The position numbers and the translations under genes are program-made. Of a stretch of 64,000 nucleotides of DNA, positions 14,801 to 23,800 are shown in pieces. The notes below the pieces were generated by a model that made no database searches, had not been told where the DNA came from, and saw nothing but the letters and a program-made list of their open reading frames with translations. Position 1 is the stretch's first letter. Each line of letters begins with the position of its first letter. The DNA is from Bugula neritina (lineage: Eukaryota; Bryozoa; Gymnolaemata; Cheilostomatida; Bugulidae), in contig OZ037767.1 of the NCBI GenBank assembly GCA_964035545.1, positions 11,637,081 through 11,701,080 on the forward strand, written 5' to 3'.

Positions 14801-17800
14801 GCTTAGAAATAAAATACTAAATGTTATCATCGTGAATGCAAGTTTGACATGAATATGTATGTGATTAACTTATTTTGTTAAGGATCGGTATAACCACAAT
14901 TACAATAAAAGTGAATAATAATCATCATTATTATGCATTTATAACAATACAGTCTTTCCCTTGACTTAAATTATCAGGTAAATCTAACTACAAATAATTA
15001 ATACTAATACCTGTATTGGTAGTAGTAATAACAAAATTAGTATTGATCAAATATTTAATTACTTGACTGGAATTTGTAATCATTAAATTTAATGATTATC
15101 ACTTTATTATTAATAATATTATATAAACCGATACTATAGCAATCATCAAATATTTAGCTTGTAATTTCAATTTGATATCATGCTTGCTCTAACGCTTTAG
15201 TAGCACAAAACTCAGCTATATTAACTAATTAAGCCAGGATCAATACGAGCATTAGCATTGAGCATTGGAATTACGATTACAAAATGAAAATGAAATATTA
15301 TAATTATAATAATTTATAACTTATACTAGCTTATACTTATAACTTAAAGTATTACTATTACTATTAGTATTACTATTAGTATTACGGTATTAGTAACACT
15401 ATAGTTTATAAAATTAAATCGTACTGATACTGTAAAATTATAAATATTATCACCTGTTAGTGTTGCTCATCAGTAACAGTAAAATCCTTGTCATGACCAT
15501 CATCTCCATTTTCATCTTGATACGTAAACGGCTCAAACTGATAGCCCATTACTTCAGAAATCTCAGTGACAGCGTGAGTGTGATTGTCATAGTCATACTC
15601 ATTGCGATTCTCACTGTGCTCTAAGTATTCTTCGTCAGAGCCAGATATGTTCATATTAATATCGTATTTATGTTATTTCTGTATTAGGTTTATCTTTATC
15701 ACAATTACACTGCACAGACTCGGACACGGTAAGTTGGTAGCTATGTATTTATTGCCGCGAAATTTGTTTATGAAATAAAACCTAAATTCCACAAAAAAAA
15801 TACTAATTGGGGGCTAGACAGACGTCCGATAAATTAAAAATGCTAAAACTAAGGTTACATGCAACGGAAAATATAGCCTATACTTATTTTCCGAATGTCT
15901 TACAGGCGGCGTTTCCATCTATTTCTCGCAACTGCGGTGTAATACGTCACAGAAGGGCGAAAAAAATTCTCGAAGTTTTTTGGACATGCATGCACTAAAA
16001 CTGTTATAAAACAAAATTGTTTAGACCTGAAACCCTAAAAGAGTGTTAAAATGATAGCTAAGACATAGATGAATATTTTCATGCTATATAAGTAAAGTGT
16101 GTCAGGAATTCTTTAACACTGTGTTCACTTCATTGTCTCTTCAAACAACAGCTGTGCTCTATACCGAACTGTAGATCTATATTTGGTAGACTAGTATATA
16201 CCTGCTTATTCACTTGAATGTTACAGGATAGATGTGCATGAGATGATGAGGAAGGCCCATATGTGGAGTGTGACTACTAACAACTCAATAGACAGCGAGG
16301 ATTCTAAATATATTGAACAAGTATGTGACTTGCTATAATTACAAGCCATAATTTAGTATTTGCATGAGATGACTCATAAGATGACTCATAGGGTGACTCT
16401 TATGATGAGTCATAGGGTGACGCTTATGGTGAGTCATAAGATGACTAATAGAATTACTCATATAATGACTCGTATGATAGCTACTATACTATAGCTTTTA
16501 TAGAACTTTACAATTTAGCAAACACATTTTGACATTTTTGAAATTTTACTTGACTCTAAATGCTGTTTTTGCTAAATATATTTTCTTTCAAAAAATCGTG
16601 CAGAAAAGACACTTATAAAAGTCATCAAAAGATTAAAGAAAATATTATTAGGATTTCTCAATGGTTTAAATGTTAAGTTGCCAAAAGTTCTTCAAACCAC
16701 CCCTGGTAAATTACAATTTAAGCTGTTTGACTTTGTAGGTGACTCAGTTACACACGCAGATGGTCAAGTGGATGGTACATATTCTTCTACGTCTAGCTCC
16801 GGACATGCCCGGCACTTCTGTGGAATCCATTGAACAGTCTCTTGTCAATTCTCCCTCAATTAATGACCTGGTAGAAGAAGCCACAGTCCTCTTTCAACAA
16901 CTCGATTCATTTTCACTTCTTATCCATGGGTAGGTCAACATGGTGGTGATGGTGAAAGTCTATGAAAACTATAATTGTGGTGATGAGATGCAATATCTAT
17001 GAAAGATGGTTGCAGTGGTATAATATTATATAGGCTAAATGATAATTTTTTTTGTTTTGTGGACAATGACATATTTTATGCTATCATGATCAATGAGAAG
17101 TGAAAAAAGATCTGAAAACTTATGCAACTGACCAAATATAAATAGGAATATACTCAATTAATAAAACCCTATCTAAAATTTGTTCCCTACGACCCTAAAG
17201 GTAATCTGTCGCGTAGGTATTTTGTACTAGAATTCTTAATCCTTTGAATCTCTATAATCTGGTATTAAGATCTGTGCATGAGAAATACATTTCTTTTGCC
17301 ATATTGAAGGACAAAACTGTTTTATAATTAGATACATAAGGCTAATGCACAAGCAAATAATGCATATTGAAAGATATTTTCATCTCCTTACATTGGGGAA
17401 TGTATTTGTATTATGTATTAAACTCTATGCTGGTAAAAACCAGTAAATATAAGCCTTTTTATAACTAATACTAAATTTGGTATGTATATGTGGTGCTGTA
17501 ACAGTATGCCTACAAAACTAAACACCATATAATGACACATCTACCTAATCCGTCACATTACACATGATTTGGTACAACTTGAAAATTCTGGAGCGTATTT
17601 TCTAGTTCATGTGAAAATATTGTGAGACTGAGAACTCAGGACCGAGTAGCTAGTGGTGATGACATGGCTGAGAAGGAGCTGAATGACTTGCAAGGAATGA
17701 AGGTGAGTTTGCTGTCATGGTATTCTATATTTTATAGACATACATACTCTGTTGATAATACAGCTAATTGTATATTACAAATAGTATATGGTACTTAGTG

Positions 17801-20800
17801 CACAAGATTTAGTGCATAGTACACAATACTTAGTACACAGTACACATTGCTTAGTGCATAGCACACAGTACTTAGTACTTAGTACACAGTACTTCGTACA
17901 CAGTACTTAGTGTATAGTACACAGCACTTCGTACACAGTACTTAGTGTATAGTACACAGTACTTAGTACACAGTACACATTGCTTAGTGCATAGCACACA
18001 GTACTTAGTACTTAGTACACAGTACTTCGTACACAGTACTTAGTGTATAGTACACAGCACTTCGTACACAGTACTTAGTGTATAGTACACAGTACTTAGT
18101 ACACAGTACACATTGCTTAGTGCATAGTACATAATGCTTAGTGCATTGTACACAGTACTTAATGGGCAGTGCGCAATGCAGCGTGTATGGTTGTTTAGTT
18201 AGATCCACTATTTTCTTTTTTTTCAGCAGATGAGATTTGATTTAGTGTTTTCTCATATAATGTGTCTTTTAGTTTAAATGTACTTTGAAATTTAAGATTT
18301 TCTATGCAGCAAAAATATGATTTAATTTTTAAAAGCTTGTGGAGGTAAAAAAGATACTTGAAATGTTTATAAGATGTGTTAAACTTTAACAGTAAACTTA
18401 GCATACTAAAGCTAGATAGTTATACACAAGATATACTGTTTTATATGCGTACATAAACAGTATTAGTCATTATACCATGTGGCAGATAGCTGTACAACTT
18501 CTATTTTGTTTTAGTACGAAGCCTATCATTGGATATATGCTTCTTGCATACTGATTATGGAGCTAGCCAATGAAAACATAGATTACAAACCTCTGGATAA
18601 AAAGTTTGACATGACCCAGTTCTCTAAGGCCCGCACAGGTGTGATGCTCTACCTTTCTTACCTCTAATTTAATTAATCAAAAATGTAAACAGCATAAAAC
18701 TTGCTATACTCAAAGTTAAGCTAACTCCTCATGCTTCAACTTGCATTGAAATTTGCATTTCTTCATCAACCTTGATTTAATGCAATTTTATAAAACATTT
18801 TTGCGAAATGTATAACGCCCTATTCCTATTATACTTGAGCTTAACTCATATATATTGTATGTTTGAAAATTTTATACTCTAATATATCTCAGATAAATAA
18901 ATCTTCCAATCCTTAAGTAGCGTCCGATTCCATTTATCAAAAACATAAACTTAGTTGCATGTATTGCAAATAAAGTTTTTTTAAGTATAATATGTTATAA
19001 TAGAACTAAACTTCAAATCTAAGTGAACTAAATAATGATAAGATCTGCGTATAAATAGGACTTTTTTTAATTAATATTTCAGCCAAATCCCATGTACTCG
19101 ATTACATGGAAAGCTTGGAAAATACCGGTGAATATGGGTTTTGCAATATGTTTTCATGTTACCATGCCAACGTTTACTTTATATTGTTACACGCACATGT
19201 TAGTAATACAACTGCAGGCTTCCAATATATATATTTTCTTGTTTGCTCTTCCTCTTGAATTTTATTTCTTAGAGCTTTTTGTTTTCCCTGAGTGATGATT
19301 TTTAATGTGGCTAAGCAATGGGTGGGCTAGGTAGTGAGAGCACCCACAATAAATATCAAGTGGGTAACGTGAATATCATGGCTACCAGCCACCACCTATT
19401 TCGTGTTGCCTTGTCTGAAATGACTGCCATAAAACTTCTCTAGTCATAGTTGTGAGACATTAACCTGGTCATTTTTAGGTTAGCTGCATTGCTGAAACAT
19501 GATGCAAACTACACTATATATAGGGGATGTTAGTTGTGATGTTGTCTCTTATCAAAGCCTCAGTACCTTAATTATAGCATTGTATCATTATGCTGTAAAT
19601 ACTATCATAATCATGATAGGAGCTCACATACTAAGGGAGGAAGTTTTATGACGGTCGTATGTTCCACTTGCACGTTATTTTCTGTATGTGATGTTATTAA
19701 AATGTGTATAATTTTGTAAAACTGTCCATTTGATACTGAGTTAGTACTGTACTTACCCTTACTTTGTAAATACTGTACTATACTTACTTAGCAACTACTG
19801 TACTATACTTACTTAGCAACTACTGTACTATAATAACTAAGGAAATACTTTACACTGTATAGTATGTTCTGTGAGATAATGACGCAGGTCTGTAGACAAA
19901 GTGCAGAGTACAAAATATCCACACAACAGCCTCTCTGCAAACTTTCTGCTCATTTAGTATTAAGTTTCTGTTGATTTCGAGTCTAGAGATCCTTCATTTT
20001 ATACAAAACTTCCATCATTTTGATTTCTAGTTGCATATCCTTATTATAAGGAAGAGCTCAATGGTAAAGTTAAATATTTGTTTCCACCTTTGTTGCGGAT
20101 TGTCATGTTTCTCGGTGTGATAGACTGATAGTGTAGTACATATAATAGTTACAAGCTCTTCCCACCCAAACTCATGGATTCATGTGTGGCCAGGTGGCCT
20201 GAAGAGGCACCCAGGCTTGCATATTATGGTTCTACATGATTTTCTTTTCTTTTAAACTGTTATTTCTGAAAATATTCACATTTCTATCTTTTCAACAGTT
20301 AAAGAATTGCTCTATCTTGTCTAATAAATGGCCATTTAGGTCAAACACACATAATATTGTGTTTTTCTAAGCATGCATTGACAAAAAGCATTTGACCAAA
20401 AGTAGAAAAAGTTAGTTGAAGTTGAGTGTGTAGATTGGTAACAGCCAAAACGCCGATTTTGAAATGAGCTGGGAAATGTGACGTAACAGCGCCAGCATTC
20501 CTGCTGGTCACGTGACTATACAAATGAATAACTATAGAAATATGACTGTGAGATGTGATCTTCCAGCTTGTAATTTGTATATTTATAGAAGTGCAAATGT
20601 GAATTATCTCAATCTATAGTTTTTTGACATTTTAAATAACATGTATGTAATAACATTAGGCCATATTTTGCTTGTAAACATTAGAAAAAAGCATTGCAAA
20701 AACATGCGTTCTTTAGGATGAATGCCTGCGATCGATCTAAACTAGGTCAGATTGTGCAATATTACGGGCACACCAAAGCTGACCTATATAGCGCACTGTA

Positions 20801-23800
20801 ACTGCTTGAGCGTTATTGGTTGATATTGTGCTCAGCAACCTTGAATACTAGCGTTATAGTTAGCACGTGCAGCATAGTTACTGGCGTTCACACGTCACGT
20901 ATTAGGCTATTCTTTTTCATGGCTGAAAATTTTACCGCCCTCAAAATTGGAATTTTGAAAAGCTGTTTTCTAGGCATATATCCCTTTGCAAAGTCACAAT
21001 TGTTTGCATACACATTAAATTATAGTTCATAATTATAATGTGATTGTAATAAACTAAGATTGAGCAATCCTTTAAAATCAGCTCTTGTAACCATACATTG
21101 ATTTACAATTATTGACTACTTAGATATTTAACACACTTTGTACAATGACACAGTGCAAAATATGTCTCACAAAAAGGTAACATCTAATATTAAGTCACCT
21201 ACCTTAGTATGTCTAAATTTGTCCAAAATTATGTATATTTATAGACCTTTGAACTTTTAGTTTAATATGAGCAGAGATAAAATATATTGAGGCGTTTGAT
21301 TCTTGCGTAGCTAACTAATTTAACAAACTAGTTTAGAATTTTGGTTTGTTCTCAATACAACCTGCTGCAGTGTATTGAATGTACTATCAGAAGTGTAAGT
21401 TACAAATGTATTATAAGCAAATGTTGATGCATTACTTATATTGTATCACAGCTGATGCTCAGTCTAGTGTGGCTGGTGATGACGAACCACCGGCTGCAAG
21501 TTCTGATGTGAGGAGGGAAAATTCTGTACCAGAAAAAGATTCATCTTCTGTGAGTCAATTTCATAATTGAATGTTATAATTAGAATCTACCATTTTGTTG
21601 GTATAGACTCGAATACCCACACACATACAAACATACACACCCACACACATACAAACATGTACCTAATCATAATGCATTTTTATTCATTCATACAGCAACT
21701 ATATATCATTATATTACTACTGTATTACTATGACACAACTATATTAATTAATGATATTATACTACTATATTTTTACTATTAGGTTACTATTGCATTGATA
21801 TTATATTACTACTACATTACTATTATATTACTATTATATTACTACATTACTATTATATTACTATATTGCACCTCATGGTTGGCAAAAAAATTAAGGGTAA
21901 GCAACTCATGATTTCTTACAATGCAGGAAAATGAATCAGCTGAAGCCACAAACGTCTTGAAAGTAGAAGAAGCAGAAGCTGGGACAGAAGCTGGGACAGA
22001 AGCTGGGACAGAAGCTGGGACAGAAGCAGATAGTGTTGAACCTGATGCTGAGAAGGCCATGGAGCCTGTACCACCCAGTCAACCCAAACCTGTAAGACTT
22101 TATCATATTTTGTGCCACACTTGTTGGTTATTGCAGCTTAACAGCAAAAGCTACCTAGTAAGAGAGTGTGAAATAAGCAAAACCTTTTTAGCAACACAAT
22201 TTTTCCCTCTATGAAATATAACTTTCAAACCTGTAACCTTCAAACCTTCAACTTTCAAACCTGCAACCTTTAAACCTTCAAACCTGCAACCTTCAAATAT
22301 TTAGCCTTCACAGCTTTAACCTTCAAACATCTATTCAAAGCTTATAACTGTTGTAGAGATCGGAAGGCTCTAGACCAGCGTCTGCCGTAAAGCAGGCTGG
22401 CCACACTCCTGGCCCAAGTTCTCGCCAACCTTCAGCCTCAGGCTCAACTGAAAAGTCTGCTGAAATGTCAAGGCCACCTTCTATTAAGAAAGATGATAGC
22501 CTTAGTAAGATAGAAGTTATTGGCAGAGATGACAATACTAGACCAGCCGTGCTCCCCGAGCCTACCCCTGATGAGGTATGGTCTTGTTTAGAGATGCTGG
22601 ATTTATATGTTACTATGAAGCATTTGGCTGGTAACAGTTATGGTGATTCATAGACAAACATTAGAAAAATGTTAAAAGCATTATTTGTTTGAGAAGAAAA
22701 TTCGTTAAAAAGACTGCTTGAACCAATCAAAATATTTTTACTTACAGAACACAATAATTGATTGCTTACCAGGGGGTGGGGGTTTGGTTTATTGTAAAAC
22801 TAAAGTGAAAACAGTTACAAACTTTATTTAGAGATTTTGAATTTAGCTTTAAATTAATTGATAAAAAGTTATAATATTGAGATTATAATTGATTTAATGA
22901 AGTTTTAAACATGAGAGCTTGTACAACTGTCAGCCAGTCCACTAGAATGTCTTATGCTATCTGAAATCGTTTCAGCCTCCTCCAAGACCCAGTAGTGGTA
23001 TGCCGATGGCTGTGGACTCTCAAAAAGCATACGATGCTCTAAAAACTGTTCAGAAGCTACAAGTTCAGTTGCTGTAAGTCATCTTTCTCCCGTATCGCAA
23101 ATACCCAATACAAAAAGAGGGCTTCTTAGTAGATATAGAAACTGCATGCTGCTAAGGCATGGACTTCTACTACTAAAGTTAATGCAAATAACATTTTGTT
23201 TAGAGTGGTTAAATTTGAACCTAAGTATTTTTAATTTTTTTCAATTGATTCAGTTTTTAAGCAGAAATTCAATACAGAAAAAACAGGAAAATAAACTAAA
23301 TTTCTGCATTTTTCTGTTTGCAGAGTATAGATTTTGATGTTGATTGATTATCACTTAACTAGATTGCTGTTAGCTGGTGTTACCTACTCTATATAACTGT
23401 TATTACCTGGTCGCCTATTATGGCTAAAGGTTTTTACTTCATACAGTGATTAAAAATTATTGTTTGCATGCTGGCCATTCATCTCAACAACTTAATAACT
23501 TCCCCTGACTTACTATGACTTATTTTAACTTACTATGACTTGCTTTGACTCACTATGACTCGCTTTGACTTACTATGACTTGCTTTGACTCACTATGATT
23601 TGCTTTGACTCACTATGATTTGCTTTGACTTACTATGACTTACTTTGACTCACTATGACTTGCTTTGACTTACTATGATTTGCTTTTTACTTACTATGAC
23701 TTGCTTTGACTCACTATGACTTGCTTTGACTTACTATGATTTGCTTTGACTTACTATGATTTGCTTTGACTTACTATGATTTGCTTTGACTTACTATGAC

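Larger units (their letters stand above)
11558..16112. mobile_element. TTAA-flanked DNA transposon (Kolobok-like) carrying THAP and P2X7-ballast genes
   Basis: The ends are inverted repeats. The left starts AGAATCCCTGACACACTTT and the right, reverse-complemented, starts AGAATTCCTGACACACTTT. The arms match closely for about 60 bp, diverge, then match again (TTTTGTTTTATAACA and TTAGTGCATGCATGTCC on both sides) to about 180 bp. TTAA flanks both ends (11554-11557 and 16113-16116). TTAA targets are known for piggyBac and Kolobok. A THAP domain inside and non-piggyBac termini favour Kolobok-like (inference). Inside are a THAP gene (+, 12291-13535) and a ballast-domain gene (-, 13923-15654), convergent, each starting near its own inverted repeat. 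I see no DDE/RNase H transposase ORF, so the element may be mobilised in trans. The rest is AT-rich non-coding sequence. Confidence 0.85.
11519..16170 (+). other. AXDND1: AXDND1 exon 18 split by a DNA transposon
   Basis: Left part 11519-11557, right part 16117-16170. Between them are a 4,555-bp element and a second TTAA. Leaving out the element and one TTAA gives a 93-nt exon (phase 2 in, phase 2 out) with no stop. It reads IEIKSAASLKHFNTVFTSLS across the site and then TTAVLYTEL into exon 19 (IDVHEMMRKAHMWSV). With the element in place, the reading frame enters the left inverted repeat and stops at TAG near 11610. The donor (CT|GTAGAT) is acceptable rather than strong. This allele should give a truncated AXDND1 unless the element is spliced out. 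Confidence 0.75.

Noticed and set aside
13923-15654. Complete P2X receptor channel
   Set aside because: Only the C-terminal ballast-type region is present. There is no membrane segment, no ATP-binding ectodomain and no room for them between the inverted repeats.
11558-16112. piggyBac element
   Set aside because: TTAA fits, but the termini do not start with the usual CCC/CCT and there is no DDD transposase. A THAP domain is not a piggyBac feature.
17780-18190. CRISPR-like array
   Set aside because: Repeats are contiguous and degenerate with no unique spacers, in a eukaryotic intron.
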